Positions 29,070 through 38,658 of a stretch of 64,000 nucleotides of DNA are shown here, piece after piece (the stretch's first letter is position 1; the number at the start of each line of letters is the position of its first letter). A program made the translations under genes and the position numbers. Below the pieces are notes generated by a model. The model did not search any database and had not been told where the DNA came from. It saw only the letters and a program-made list of their open reading frames with translations. The stretch is from Microvirga rosea. Its GTDB lineage: Bacteria > Pseudomonadota > Alphaproteobacteria > Rhizobiales > Beijerinckiaceae. The DNA is taken from positions 496,001 through 560,000 of the forward strand of contig NZ_JAJDOP010000003.1 of the NCBI RefSeq assembly GCF_020595095.1. Direction: 5' to 3'.

Positions 29070-29633
29070 ATGGAAGTGATCCTTCTCGAACGCGTCGCAA
29101 AGCTCGGCCAGATGGGCGAAACCGTGAAGGTGCGCGACGGTTATGCGCGCAACTTCCTCCTGGCCCGCGGCAAGGCTCTGCGCGCCACCAAGGCCAACAA
29201 GGAGCATTTCGAGAACCAGCGCGCCCAGCTCGAGACCCGCAACCTCGAGCGCCGCAAGGAAGCGGAAGCCGTCGGCGAGAAGCTGAACGGGCAGAGCTTC
29301 ACCATCATCCGTCAGGCTGGCGAGACGGGCGTGCTCTACGGTTCGGTTTCGACCCGCGACCTCGCCGAGATCATGACCAAGGACGGCTTCTCGGTCGATC
29401 GCAACCAGATCGTCCTCAATGCGCCGATCAAGACCCTCGGCCTTCACCCGGTGCCGGTTTCCCTGCATCCGGAAGTCGAGGTTCAGGTAACGATCAACGT
29501 CGCCCGCAGCCCCGAGGAAGCCGAGCGTCAGGCCCGCGGCGAGCAGGTCACGACCCGCGAGGAGACCAACCTCGACGATCTCGGCCTCGAAGTCGGCGCC
29601 GCGCTGGCAGAAGCCGGCGACGTGGAGCTCTGA
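29070..29633 (+). CDS. rplI: 50S ribosomal protein L9
   Basis: A 187-residue protein. [20 protein letters not shown] is the L9 N-terminal domain and [20 protein letters not shown] the conserved rRNA-contact and linker region. A long central helix ([20 protein letters not shown]) leads to the C-terminal domain with [15 protein letters not shown]. The C-terminus carries an extra acidic tail of about 40 residues, typical for Rhizobiales. AGGAG lies ahead of the ATG at 29070; the open frame upstream overlaps the previous gene and is rejected. Confidence 0.97.
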   Translation: MEVILLERVAKLGQMGETVKVRDGYARNFLLARGKALRATKANKEHFENQRAQLETRNLERRKEAEAVGEKLNGQSFTIIRQAGETGVLYGSVSTRDLAEIMTKDGFSVDRNQIVLNAPIKTLGLHPVPVSLHPEVEVQVTINVARSPEEAERQARGEQVTTREETNLDDLGLEVGAALAEAGDVEL

Positions 29634-29901
29634 GATCCGGAGCTGAGCGGCACTTGCGGCCGTTCACTTTTTGTTCCAAAATGGCGCTTTCCGTCGATTC
29701 GACGGGGAGCGCTTTTTCATTGGGAGACCAGGCAAGGACGCCCTGCCCTTCCGTGGAAAAGTACGGTGTGGGAATCGGGGACAACGAGGACAAACCACAT
29801 CGAGACGGACGGAGTCCGAACCTGTGTCCGGGCGGTAACCTTTCGGTGCCCGAATCTGGTTTATGGATATCCGATCCCTGAACTCTTTTTCGGAGCGCCG
29901 G

Positions 29902-31395
29902 ATGGCCACCGCCAATGCCCTGATCGCCCGCATCGACACGTCCGAGCCGCAATTTCGCGTTGCTCCGAGCAATATCGATGCCGAGCAGGCCTTGCTGGGC
30001 GCGATCCTCGTCAACAACGATGCCTATTACCGGGTGTCCGACTTTCTCGAGTCCTCGCACTTCATCGAGGACCTCCATCGGCGCATCTACGAAGTCGCCA
30101 CGAGCCTCATCAAGGCCGGAAAGGTCGCGACCCCCATTACCCTGAAGACCTTTCTGGGCGACCAGGATCTCGGCGGCGTCACGGTTTCGCAGTATCTGGC
30201 ACGCCTGGCGGCAGAGGCCACCACCGTCATCAATGCGGAGGATTACGGCCGCACGATCTATGACCTCGCGATCCGCCGGAACCTGATCACGATCGGCGAG
30301 GACCTGGTCAACGTCGCCTATGACGCCCCCGTAGAGACCTCTCCCAGAGACCAGATCGAAGAAGCGGAACGCCGGCTCTACGAGCTTGCCGAAACGGGCC
30401 GCTACGACGGAGGCTTCCAGCGCTTCTCGGACGCCCTGACCCAGGCCATCGACATGGCCGCGGCGGCCTACAAGCGCGAAGGCAAGCTGTCGGGCATTTC
30501 GACGGGCCTCATCGATCTCGACCGCACCTTGGGCGGCCTTCAATCGTCCGACCTTGTGATCCTGGCGGGCCGTCCGGCGATGGGTAAGACGTCGCTCGTG
30601 ACGAACATCGCGTTCAATATCGCGAAAGCCTATCAGGCGGAGAAGCAGCAGGACGGCACCATGAAGACCGTGAACGGCGGGATCGTGGGCTTCTTCTCCC
30701 TCGAAATGTCGGCCGAGCAGCTGGCCACCCGTATCATCGCGGAGCAGTCGGGCGTCGCGTCCTACAAGATTCGCCGCGGCGACATGCGCGAGGACGACTT
30801 CTACAAGATCACGGAAGCTGCCCGGGAAATGCAGTCGATCCCGTTCTACATCGACCAGACCGGCGGCATCTCCATCGCCCAGCTGGCAGCCCGGGCCCGC
30901 CGCCTGAAGCGCCAGCGCGGGCTCGACGTGCTGATCATCGACTATCTCCAGCTCCTCTCTGCCTCCGCGAAGAAGGGCGAGAACCGGGTGCAGGAACTGA
31001 CCGAGATCACCACGGGCCTCAAGGCGCTGGCCAAGGAACTCGCGGTGCCGGTCATTGCCCTGTCCCAGCTCTCGCGCCAGGTGGAAGCGCGCGACGACAA
31101 ACGGCCTCAACTCGCGGACCTGCGTGAATCGGGCTCCATCGAGCAGGACGCGGACGTGGTCATGTTCGTTTACCGCGAAGAGTACTATCTAAAGAACAAG
31201 GAGCCGAAACCCGGCACCGAAGAGTACTTCAAGTGGCAGGCCGAAATGGACCAGGTCCACGGCAAGGCGGAGGTGATCATCGGAAAGCAGCGTCACGGAC
31301 CGACCGGCACCGTGCAGCTCGCCTTCCAGGCGGACATCACCCGCTTCACCAACTTGGCGGACGAAGACAAACTTCCTGAACGGATGGGCGATTGA
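29902..31395 (+). CDS. dnaB: Replicative DNA helicase
   Basis: A 497-residue hexameric helicase that unwinds DNA at the fork. An N-terminal helical domain (VAPSNIDAEQALLGAIL start) is joined to a RecA-like motor: Walker A GRPAMGKTSL, GFFSLEMSAEQLATR (H2), LIIDYLQLLS (Walker B) and RESGSIEQDADVVMFVYREE near the end. No intein is present. GGAG lies 7 bases before the ATG at 29902; an earlier in-frame ATG at 29863 lacks such a site. The alr start overlaps its stop. Confidence 0.95.
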   Translation: MATANALIARIDTSEPQFRVAPSNIDAEQALLGAILVNNDAYYRVSDFLESSHFIEDLHRRIYEVATSLIKAGKVATPITLKTFLGDQDLGGVTVSQYLARLAAEATTVINAEDYGRTIYDLAIRRNLITIGEDLVNVAYDAPVETSPRDQIEEAERRLYELAETGRYDGGFQRFSDALTQAIDMAAAAYKREGKLSGISTGLIDLDRTLGGLQSSDLVILAGRPAMGKTSLVTNIAFNIAKAYQAEKQQDGTMKTVNGGIVGFFSLEMSAEQLATRIIAEQSGVASYKIRRGDMREDDFYKITEAAREMQSIPFYIDQTGGISIAQLAARARRLKRQRGLDVLIIDYLQLLSASAKKGENRVQELTEITTGLKALAKELAVPVIALSQLSRQVEARDDKRPQLADLRESGSIEQDADVVMFVYREEYYLKNKEPKPGTEEYFKWQAEMDQVHGKAEVIIGKQRHGPTGTVQLAFQADITRFTNLADEDKLPERMGD

Positions 31396-32555
31396 ACAAG
31401 CATATTCCGCAGAAGGCGCCTCGGGTCTCCGTTTCGGACGACATGGCCGGGGGGCTTCTCCAGATCGACCTCGATGCGCTGGCGTCCAACTGGCGCAGGC
31501 TGCGTGATGCGGCCGGTGTCGAGACCAGCGCCGTGGTCAAGGCGGACGCCTACGGCACAGGCATCGAGCGGGCCGTTCCGGCCCTCGCCCGCGCGGGCTG
31601 CCGCACGTTCTTCGTCGCCCATTTGAGCGAGGCCGTCCGCGTCCGCGCGGTTGCCCTGGATGCGACGATCTACGTACTCAACGGCCTCCTGCCCGGCTCA
31701 TGCGCCCATTATGCGGCCCATGATCTTCGCCCCGTTCTCGGATCCCACGAGGAAATTGCCGAATGGGCGGCCTTCAGCCGCGCACAAGGCCATCGCTTCC
31801 CAGCCGCGCTTCACGTGGATACCGGCATGAACCGGCTCGGCCTGACGGTGAGCGACGGGCTGACCCTCGCCGGCCGTCCGGAGCTGAAGGATTTTGAGCC
31901 AGCCCTTCTGATGAGCCACTTCGTGAGCGCTGAGGAGCAGGACAATCCGCTCAATGCCCAACAGATCGAGGCGTTCACGGCGGTCAGGAACACCCTTCCG
32001 AAGATCCCGGCGTCGCTCGCCAATTCGTCCGGCATCTTCCTTCCGCAAAAGCCGCATTTCGACCTCGCTCGCCCGGGTTATGCCCTCTATGGCGGCAATC
32101 CGACCCCGGACGCGGAAAACCCCATGCAGGCCGTCGTCGGCCTCGAAGGCCGGATCGTGCAGCTCCGCTGGGTCGAGGCGGGTGAGACCGTGGGCTACAA
32201 CGGCCGCTGGACGGCGCAGAAGAAGCGCCGCGTCGCAACGGTCTCGATCGGCTACGCGGACGGTTACCCGCGCTCCGCGAGCGCCCGTGGCCATAGTGGA
32301 GAAACGGCCCTGGCGGGAATGGCGATCGTGGCGGGCCAGGCCTGCTCGTTCGCCGGAAACGTCTCCATGGACCTCCTGGCCGTCGACGTCACGGACGTCC
32401 CGGAAGCCCGGATTGCGAGGGGCGATCCTGTGACCTTCATCGGCGGCGCCCTCACCGTCGACGAAGTCGGCCGCCGTGCCGGGACGATCGGATATGAAAT
32501 CCTGACGAGCCTCGGCTCGCGCTACCATCGGACCTATCGCGAGGCGACGGTCTGA
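31392..32555 (+). CDS. alr: Alanine racemase
   Basis: A PLP enzyme making D-alanine for peptidoglycan. The PLP lysine is K50 in AVVKADAYGTG, the catalytic tyrosine is in SIGYADGYPRSAS, and ALHVDTGMNRLGL and NSSGIFL are further family motifs. I take the TTG at 31392, which overlaps the dnaB stop as TTGA (387 residues); an ATG at 31443 would give MAGGLLQIDLDALASNW (370 residues) and is a real alternative. The stop overlaps the radA start by one base. Confidence 0.95.
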   Translation: MNKHIPQKAPRVSVSDDMAGGLLQIDLDALASNWRRLRDAAGVETSAVVKADAYGTGIERAVPALARAGCRTFFVAHLSEAVRVRAVALDATIYVLNGLLPGSCAHYAAHDLRPVLGSHEEIAEWAAFSRAQGHRFPAALHVDTGMNRLGLTVSDGLTLAGRPELKDFEPALLMSHFVSAEEQDNPLNAQQIEAFTAVRNTLPKIPASLANSSGIFLPQKPHFDLARPGYALYGGNPTPDAENPMQAVVGLEGRIVQLRWVEAGETVGYNGRWTAQKKRRVATVSIGYADGYPRSASARGHSGETALAGMAIVAGQACSFAGNVSMDLLAVDVTDVPEARIARGDPVTFIGGALTVDEVGRRAGTIGYEILTSLGSRYHRTYREATV

Positions 32556-33949
32556 TGGCCAAGCGTCAAGCGTCTTTCGCGTGCCAGAACTGCGGCGCGG
32601 TCTACAATCGTTGGAAAGGCAAGTGCGAAGCCTGCGGCGGCTGGAACACGATCGTCGAAGAGACCGCCTCCTCAAATCCGATGGTCGGCCCGGTGGCGAC
32701 GCGCCCATCCCGGGCGAAGGGCCGGATCTTCCCCCTCGAAGGCCTGTCGGGCGAAGCCAAAGAAGCTCCGCGCACGCCTTCCGGCATTGCGGAACTCGAC
32801 CGCGTGACGGGCGGCGGCTTCGTCCATGGCTCGATCATTCTTCTCGGCGGCGATCCCGGCATCGGCAAGTCCACCTTGCTCATGCAAGCCTCGGCGGCTC
32901 TCGCCAAGCGCGGGGAGCGGGTCGCCTACATCTCCGGCGAGGAAGCGGTGGCGCAGGTGCGCCTGCGGGCCGAGCGGCTCGGCCTCGGTCAGGCCCAGGT
33001 CGAGCTGGCGTCTGAGACCAACGTGGAGGATATCGTCGCCACCTTGTCCCAGGGCCGTCCCCCGGCATTGGCGATCATCGACTCGATCCAGACCATGTGG
33101 ACCGAGACCGTCGAATCCGCTCCAGGCACCGTGACCCAGGTCCGCGGCAGTGCCCAGGCGCTGATCCGCTTCGCCAAGACCACCGGAACGGCCGTGATTC
33201 TCGTCGGCCATGTGACCAAGGACGGTCAGATCGCCGGCCCTCGCGTCGTCGAGCACATGGTGGACGCCGTGGTCTCGTTCGAGGGCGATACCGGGCACCA
33301 TTTCCGTATCCTGCGGGCGGTGAAGAACCGCTTTGGCCCCACGGACGAAATCGGCGTTTTCGAAATGTCGGACCAGGGCCTTCGCGAGGTTCCCAATCCC
33401 TCCGAGCTTTTCCTGGCCGGTCGCGATCTCGCGACGCCGGGAACGGCGGTCTTTGCCGGCATGGAAGGAACGCGTCCGCTTCTGGTCGAAATCCAGGCGC
33501 TCGTCGCGCCCTCCTCCCTTGGAACGCCGCGACGAGCCGTGGTCGGCTGGGATCCGGCGCGCCTTTCGATGGTGCTCGCCGTTCTGGAGGCCCATGGCGG
33601 GCTGCGGCTCGGCATGCACGACGTCTACCTCAATGTCGCCGGCGGCTTGCGCATTACGGAACCCGCCGCCGACCTTGCCGCAGCGGCAGCTCTCGTTTCA
33701 TCCCTGTCGGGTTCACCATTGCCGCCGGACACGGTTTATTTCGGTGAATTGGGACTGTCCGGAGCCATCCGGCCCGTCGCCCAGGCGGAGGCAAGGTTGA
33801 AGGAAGCCGCAAAACTCGGCTTTGCCAATGCCGTTTCACCGGCTGCGCGGGCCGACAAGAAGAAAGAACGCCTGCCGCTGGCCCCGTCCTCGATCGGACA
33901 CATCACCGATCTGGTCGCTGGCATCGCAGTCCGCCGGAAAGCGTCCTGA
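32555..33949 (+). CDS. radA: DNA repair protein RadA
   Basis: A 464-residue protein that drives branch migration during recombinational repair. Zinc-finger cysteines C10, C13, C24 and C27 lie in CQNCGAVYNRWKGKCEACGG. A RecA-like domain follows with Walker A GGDPGIGKSTL, and the diagnostic KNRFG motif is in AVKNRFGPTDEIG. The C-terminal Lon-protease-like domain contains GDPAR-type text and VAGGLRITEPAADLAAA. Start and alr stop share a base (TGATG). dnaB-alr-radA is the usual order in this group. A hairpin follows its stop. Confidence 0.96.
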   Translation: MAKRQASFACQNCGAVYNRWKGKCEACGGWNTIVEETASSNPMVGPVATRPSRAKGRIFPLEGLSGEAKEAPRTPSGIAELDRVTGGGFVHGSIILLGGDPGIGKSTLLMQASAALAKRGERVAYISGEEAVAQVRLRAERLGLGQAQVELASETNVEDIVATLSQGRPPALAIIDSIQTMWTETVESAPGTVTQVRGSAQALIRFAKTTGTAVILVGHVTKDGQIAGPRVVEHMVDAVVSFEGDTGHHFRILRAVKNRFGPTDEIGVFEMSDQGLREVPNPSELFLAGRDLATPGTAVFAGMEGTRPLLVEIQALVAPSSLGTPRRAVVGWDPARLSMVLAVLEAHGGLRLGMHDVYLNVAGGLRITEPAADLAAAAALVSSLSGSPLPPDTVYFGELGLSGAIRPVAQAEARLKEAAKLGFANAVSPAARADKKKERLPLAPSSIGHITDLVAGIAVRRKAS

Positions 33950-33953
33950 AGGC

Positions 33954-33974
33954 TTCGTCGGTGCGACCGACGAA
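33954..33974 (+). terminator. Hairpin after radA
   Basis: Arms TTCGTCGGT and ACCGACGAA form a 9-bp perfect stem with a GCG loop, five bases after the radA stop. The following ATCGCCCTTTG is only weakly U-rich. Confidence 0.6.
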
Positions 33975-34001
33975 ATCGCCCTTTGATAAGCTTTCCTTGA
34001 T

Positions 34002-34029
34002 TTGGATTTGATATATTATATCGTATAAT
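34002..34029 (+). promoter_or_regulatory. Sigma70-like promoter of the cadherin/RTX gene
   Basis: TTGGAT and a perfect TATAAT are spaced by 16 bases in a locally AT-rich stretch (about 33990-34035). The predicted transcript begins near 34036, about 60 bases before the ATG at 34096, which has GAGG ahead of it. Confidence 0.65.
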
Positions 34030-34095
34030 GACTGATGAAGAGGCTCCGAAAGCTCGACAACCAAGCAAAGCCATCAACATATAAGCGAGGGGCCC

Positions 34096-35211
34096 ATGGC
34101 TGCGACGATCACGCTTTCAAACACGAATATCGCCGAGGATATTGCCCCTGATCAGGTCATCGGCACGCTTCATGTGACCGGCGGGGCCAATGGCGAGACC
34201 TTCATCTACACCCTTGCCGACAGCATCGACGATCGGTTCGAGATCCGCCAGAACGCCACGACGAACGACTTTGAGATCGTCGTGAAGTCCGGTGGAGACG
34301 ATCTTTTCAACTTCGAGCGGAATTCCTTAAATCACTTTGAGATCTCGATTTCAGCCGCCGGCAATCAAAATACCTCGATAGGCGCGACCTCGTTCACGAT
34401 CAACGTGACCAATGTGAACGAGGCTCCGACCGATGTCTCGATCGCGGCGCCACGGACCCCGACGGTTTTTGAAAACGCCGCAAACGGGACCGAGATCGGG
34501 CCTCTCGATGCCGATGATCCCGATCTGAACGACACATTCACGTTCAAGCTGACGGACGACGCCGGTGGTCGCTTCAAACTCGATTCAACCGGAAAGAAAC
34601 TGCTCGTTGCCGATGGCTCCAAGCTGGACTTTGAAACTGCGCCATCCCAGCAGATCAAAGTCGAGGTAAAGGATGCCGCCGGCCTGACCTTCGAGAAGAC
34701 CTTGACGATCGATGTCATCAACAACGTCGACATTTTTACCGGCACATCCCGCAACGACAAGCTCAGCGGCACCGCCAGCATGGACTTTCTCTACGGGGCC
34801 GCAGGGAGTGACAAGCTTTACGGGCTTGCAGGCGACGATGTTCTGAATGGCGGCGCGGGAAAGGACATCCTCTACGGGGGTGCAGGCAAGGACCGCTTCT
34901 TGTTCGATACACCGGTCAAGAAGGGCCAGTTCGATCAAGTGATGGACTTCAACCCTGCGGACGATACGCTCCAGTTCAGCTTGTCTTCGATCAAGTCTTT
35001 CAAGATTAAAGCCATGAAATCTGGAAAATTAAACAAGAAATTCTTCACGTTGGGTGACCACGCAAAAGATAAGAACGACTTTGTCTACTATAATCCAAAG
35101 AACGGTTTCGTTTATCTCGACAGCGATGGCTCCGGCAACAAGAAAAGAGCGGAAATTCTAAAGCTCAAGCCTCATCTGAAGCTTACAGCTGACGATTTCA
35201 TGTTTCTCTAA
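34096..35211 (+). CDS. Cadherin-like/RTX calcium-binding protein, probably secreted by a type I system
   Basis: A 371-residue acidic protein without an N-terminal signal peptide. Residues about 1-106 and 107-212 look like two cadherin-type beta-sandwich repeats (NVTNVNEAPTDVSI linker, then LDADDPDLNDTFTF). Residues about 216-268 hold RTX nonapeptides of type GGxGxDxLY (LYGLAGDDVLNGGAGKDILY). The C-terminal 100 residues, ending LTADDFMFL, fit a type I secretion signal region. Such proteins serve as adhesins or matrix components, but that is inference. No ABC exporter genes are near. The lysine-rich end is lower in GC than its neighbours, and it interrupts a core gene block, suggesting acquisition. 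Confidence 0.85.
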   Translation: MAATITLSNTNIAEDIAPDQVIGTLHVTGGANGETFIYTLADSIDDRFEIRQNATTNDFEIVVKSGGDDLFNFERNSLNHFEISISAAGNQNTSIGATSFTINVTNVNEAPTDVSIAAPRTPTVFENAANGTEIGPLDADDPDLNDTFTFKLTDDAGGRFKLDSTGKKLLVADGSKLDFETAPSQQIKVEVKDAAGLTFEKTLTIDVINNVDIFTGTSRNDKLSGTASMDFLYGAAGSDKLYGLAGDDVLNGGAGKDILYGGAGKDRFLFDTPVKKGQFDQVMDFNPADDTLQFSLSSIKSFKIKAMKSGKLNKKFFTLGDHAKDKNDFVYYNPKNGFVYLDSDGSGNKKRAEILKLKPHLKLTADDFMFL

Positions 35212-35234
35212 GGAATATCGATCAGAAACTTGTT

Positions 35235-35258
35235 ATTCCGGCAGGGTTCCGCCGGAAT
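35235..35258 (+). terminator. Terminator after the cadherin/RTX gene
   Basis: Arms ATTCCGGC and GCCGGAAT (8 bp) with an 8-base loop, followed by TTTCCC, 24 bases after the stop codon. It is a modest intrinsic terminator. Confidence 0.55.
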
Positions 35259-35468
35259 TTCCCATAGGAGGTGGTCTCGCAAACCCGGCTCCCGAGGCCG
35301 CCTCCGCTGATATGCCCTCACGGACCGCCCTGCCTTTTAGCCCGTTCACGGGCAGTTGCCGGGCCGCATGGACTCACAGGGTGACGAAATGGTTTCTTGC
35401 GGCTATACACCCGACGCCTTAACCGCGTTTTGAGGCCGTTCCACCCGTTCCTGCGTCAGGCTTGACCC

Positions 35469-36092
35469 ATGCCATTTTCAATTCTGGATCTTGTCGTTAT
35501 CGGCGTTGTGCTGATTTCGGGTCTATTGGCAGCCGTTCGCGGCTTCACGCGCGAAGTCCTGGCGATTGTCGCCTGGGTCGCGGCCGCCGCAGTGGCCTGG
35601 TATCTGCATCCGGCGATCCTGCCCCTGGCGCAGCAATACATCCACAACCATACGGTCGCGCTTGTGGCCGCCATCGGCGGCATCTTCGTCGTCACGCTCA
35701 TCATCGTGTCGATCATCACCGTTCAGATTTCCGACCTGATCCTCGATTCGCGGATCGGCGCCCTGGACCGGACCCTGGGCCTCTTCTTCGGGGCCGCTCG
35801 CGGCTTCCTGATCTGCGTCATCGGCTGGGCCTTCCTCGGCTGGCTCCTGCAGGGCAAGAACCCCGAGTGGGCCGTCACGTCCCGCACGCGCCCGGCCATG
35901 GAGAATACCCGTGACAGCATCATCGCCATGCTGCCGGACAACGCCGAGGCCCTGATTCAGAAGCTTCGCGAGAAGGGAGCAAGCCCAGAGGCCGAACCCG
36001 GCGAACCGGCCGAGCCCGATCCGCAGCGGACGAGCCCCGCTCCCGGCACGCCGGCAACTCCTCCTGCCCGCCCCGCCCAACCGCGCGGCTGA
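35469..36092 (+). CDS. cvpA: CvpA family membrane protein
   Basis: A 207-residue protein with four predicted membrane helices beginning ILDLVVIGVVLISGLLAAVR, then the conserved GFTREVLAIVAWV block. The C-terminal 60 residues are polar and proline-rich (AEPGEPAEPDPQ), probably cytoplasmic. CvpA is found beside purF in many proteobacteria; it has been linked to colicin V production and envelope stress, but its activity is unknown. purF follows 139 bases later. Confidence 0.9.
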   Translation: MPFSILDLVVIGVVLISGLLAAVRGFTREVLAIVAWVAAAAVAWYLHPAILPLAQQYIHNHTVALVAAIGGIFVVTLIIVSIITVQISDLILDSRIGALDRTLGLFFGAARGFLICVIGWAFLGWLLQGKNPEWAVTSRTRPAMENTRDSIIAMLPDNAEALIQKLREKGASPEAEPGEPAEPDPQRTSPAPGTPATPPARPAQPRG

Positions 36093-36231
36093 GCCTGACC
36101 GGGGCGAAGCTTGCACGGCTGATGCGTCGTCTTTGCAGGGGAGCCCTCGCAATAATCGTTGGCGATTGACGCAACGCTCATTAAATAGGGGCCTTACGCG
36201 CCGCCTGTGGTGCCACCCCAAGGAAATGACG

Positions 36232-37719
36232 ATGTCTTCTCTGTCTGAGACGTGGCAGGTCCAACCCAAGACGGTGGACCTTGACCTCGACGGCGATACC
36301 TTGCGCGAAGAATGCGGTGTCTTCGGCATCTACGGACACCCGGATGCGGCCGCCATCACGGCGCTGGGGCTTCACGCCCTTCAGCACCGGGGCCAGGAGG
36401 CCGCCGGCATCGTCTCCTTCGACGGCCACGTCTTTCACCTGGAGCGCAAGCTCGGCCTCGTCGGCGACGGGTTCTCGGACCGCTCGGTGATCGAGCGCCT
36501 GGAAGGTCTCTCCGCCATCGGCCACGTGCGGTATTCGACCACCGGCGAGACGGTTCTGCGCAACGTACAGCCTCTCTTCGCGGAGCTTGACGGCGGCGGC
36601 CTCGCCGTGGCCCATAACGGCAACCTGACGAACGGCCTGACCCTACGCCGAAACCTGATCCGGGACGGAGCCATCTGCCAGTCGACCACCGACACGGAGG
36701 TGATCGTCCATCTCGTGGCCCGAAGCCGCCATGGGCGGGTCGTGGATCGTTTCCTGGAATCCATCAGGCAGATCGAAGGGGCCTATTCCCTCGTCGCCCT
36801 GACCAACAAGAAGCTGATCGGCGCCCGCGACCCGTTGGGCATCCGCCCGCTGGTGCTCGGCGAGCTCGACGGCCGCTACATCCTGACGTCCGAGACCTGT
36901 GCGCTCGACATCATCGGCGCCCGCTTCATTCGCGACATCGAAAACGGCGAATGTGTCGTGATTTCCGAGGACGGGATCGAATCCTTCCGATTCGCCCCCG
37001 AGCAGCCTCCCCGCCCCTGCATCTTCGAGTACATCTACTTCGCCCGCCCCGATTCCATCGTGAACGGCCGCAGCGTATACGCGGTCCGCAAGGGCATGGG
37101 TCATGAACTCGCCCAGGAAGCGCCCGCAGACGCAGACGTGGTCATTCCGGTGCCCGATTCCGGCGTCCCGGCCGCTCTCGGCTACGCCCAGAGCTGCGGC
37201 CTTCCGTACGAGCTCGGCATCATCCGCAACCATTATGTGGGCCGTACCTTCATCCAGCCGACCCAGTCGGTGCGAGAGCTCGGTGTGCGGATGAAGCACT
37301 CCGCGAACCGCTCGGCGATCGAGGGCAAGCGCATTGTCCTGGTGGATGACAGCCTCGTGCGCGGCACCACTTCGGTGAAGATCGTGCGCATGATGCGCGA
37401 GGCTGGAGCGAAGGAAGTTCACTTCCGGATTGCCAGCCCACCGATCACTCACCCGGATTTTTACGGCATCGATACGCCGGAGAAGGAAAAGCTGCTCGCG
37501 GCCACCCACAATCTCGAGCAGATGCGTGAGTATATCGGCGCCGACTCCCTGGCTTTCCTGTCCATCGAAGGGATCTACCGGGCCATGGGCGAGGCAGGAC
37601 GCAACGCCGCGTTGCCGCAGTTCACGGATCACTGCTTCACGGGCGACTATCCGACACCCCTGACCGATCTGACGGTGGCGACGCCTCGCCGCCTGTCTCT
37701 CCTTGCAGAAGCTGACTGA
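36232..37719 (+). CDS. purF: Amidophosphoribosyltransferase
   Basis: A 495-residue enzyme that makes phosphoribosylamine from PRPP and glutamine, the first step of purine synthesis. The catalytic cysteine C28 (EECGVFGIYG) must be exposed by removing a 27-residue propeptide. The glutaminase part has ALQHRGQEAAGI and GHVRYSTTG; the PRPP-binding loop is IVLVDDSLVRGTTSVKIV. AAGGA lies 7 bases before the ATG at 36232, preferred over an ATG at 36226 and an upstream frame to 36133. An SDR gene follows after 6 bases. Confidence 0.96.
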   Translation: MSSLSETWQVQPKTVDLDLDGDTLREECGVFGIYGHPDAAAITALGLHALQHRGQEAAGIVSFDGHVFHLERKLGLVGDGFSDRSVIERLEGLSAIGHVRYSTTGETVLRNVQPLFAELDGGGLAVAHNGNLTNGLTLRRNLIRDGAICQSTTDTEVIVHLVARSRHGRVVDRFLESIRQIEGAYSLVALTNKKLIGARDPLGIRPLVLGELDGRYILTSETCALDIIGARFIRDIENGECVVISEDGIESFRFAPEQPPRPCIFEYIYFARPDSIVNGRSVYAVRKGMGHELAQEAPADADVVIPVPDSGVPAALGYAQSCGLPYELGIIRNHYVGRTFIQPTQSVRELGVRMKHSANRSAIEGKRIVLVDDSLVRGTTSVKIVRMMREAGAKEVHFRIASPPITHPDFYGIDTPEKEKLLAATHNLEQMREYIGADSLAFLSIEGIYRAMGEAGRNAALPQFTDHCFTGDYPTPLTDLTVATPRRLSLLAEAD

Positions 37720-37725
37720 GGATCC

Positions 37726-38469
37726 ATGACCAAGCCTCTTGCGAACCGCGTCGCGGTCGTCACCGGCGCGTCGCGCGGCATCGGCCGCGCAGCAGCGCTC
37801 GCTCTCGCGGAAGCCGGAGCGCATGTCATCGCGCTCGCCCGCACCCAGGGCGCGCTCGAATCTCTCGACGACGAAATCCGCCAGAAGGGTTCGTCCGCGA
37901 CCCTGGTTCCTGTGGACCTCAAGGACCTGGAGGCGCTCGACCGCCTTGGTGCGGCGATCTACGAGCGCTGGGGCAAGCTTGACATCCTTCTCGGCAATGC
38001 AGGCATTCTCGGCGAACTCGCCCCCATCACCCACGTCGACCAGCCCGTCTGGGACGCGGTGATGGCCATCAACGTCACGGCGAATTACCGTCTGATCCGC
38101 TCCCTCGACCCGCTGCTGCGCGCCTCCGATGCAGGCCGGGCCATTTTCGTGACCTCCGGTGCGGCGACCAAGTGCACGGCTTATTGGGGCGTCTATTCCG
38201 TGTCGAAGGCCGCACTGAACGCGCTCGTGCGCACCTACGCGGCCGAGACCCTGACCACCCCTGTAAAGGCGATGCTCCTCAACCCCGGACCGTTGCGCAC
38301 GGCGATGCGGCGCACCGCCATGCCCGGAGAAGATCAGTCGACCCTCAAGACTCCCGAGGATCTGGCCCCGCACATCGTCAAGCTCGCCCTGCCCGACTGG
38401 AGCGAAACCGGCAAGATCTACGATTTCACGCAGGACGGAAAAGTTCTGACGCCGCAGATGCCGGCCTAG
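37726..38469 (+). CDS. SDR family NAD(P)-dependent oxidoreductase
   Basis: A 247-residue classical short-chain dehydrogenase. The cofactor motif is TGASRGIG (13-20), NAG is at 91-93, and the catalytic residues are S144, Y157 and K161 (VYSVSK). The C-terminal end KIYDFTQDGKVLTPQ resembles a group of SDRs usually annotated next to purF in Rhizobiales. The substrate is unknown. It starts six bases after purF with GAGGA ahead, so it is probably in the same operon. Confidence 0.9.
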   Translation: MTKPLANRVAVVTGASRGIGRAAALALAEAGAHVIALARTQGALESLDDEIRQKGSSATLVPVDLKDLEALDRLGAAIYERWGKLDILLGNAGILGELAPITHVDQPVWDAVMAINVTANYRLIRSLDPLLRASDAGRAIFVTSGAATKCTAYWGVYSVSKAALNALVRTYAAETLTTPVKAMLLNPGPLRTAMRRTAMPGEDQSTLKTPEDLAPHIVKLALPDWSETGKIYDFTQDGKVLTPQMPA

Positions 38470-38486
38470 CGTCGTCGACATCAAAC

Positions 38487-38504
38487 GGCGGGGCTCGCCC
38501 TGCC
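38487..38504 (+). terminator. Weak hairpin between the SDR gene and der
   Basis: GGCGGGGC and GCCCTGCC can pair over 7 bp, including one G-U, followed by ATCATTTCGCTCTTCTTCC. It lies in the convergent region 18 bases after the SDR stop. Confidence 0.3.
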
Positions 38505-38658
38505 ATCATTTCGCTCTTCTTCCAGAGCCCGGCCCTGAACGCGCAAGAACACCACGCTTCCGCAGCGAAGGCTTCGCCGAAGCCCGGCACCCTGCGTTCC
38601 TGAAAGACAAGGAAGGATGTCGCGGCCGATTTGGGAACCCGCGAGGCGGCCGACCCGC

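Noticed and set aside
36643..38484. A 613-codon open frame on the minus strand
   Set aside because: Antisense to purF and the SDR gene, both well supported.
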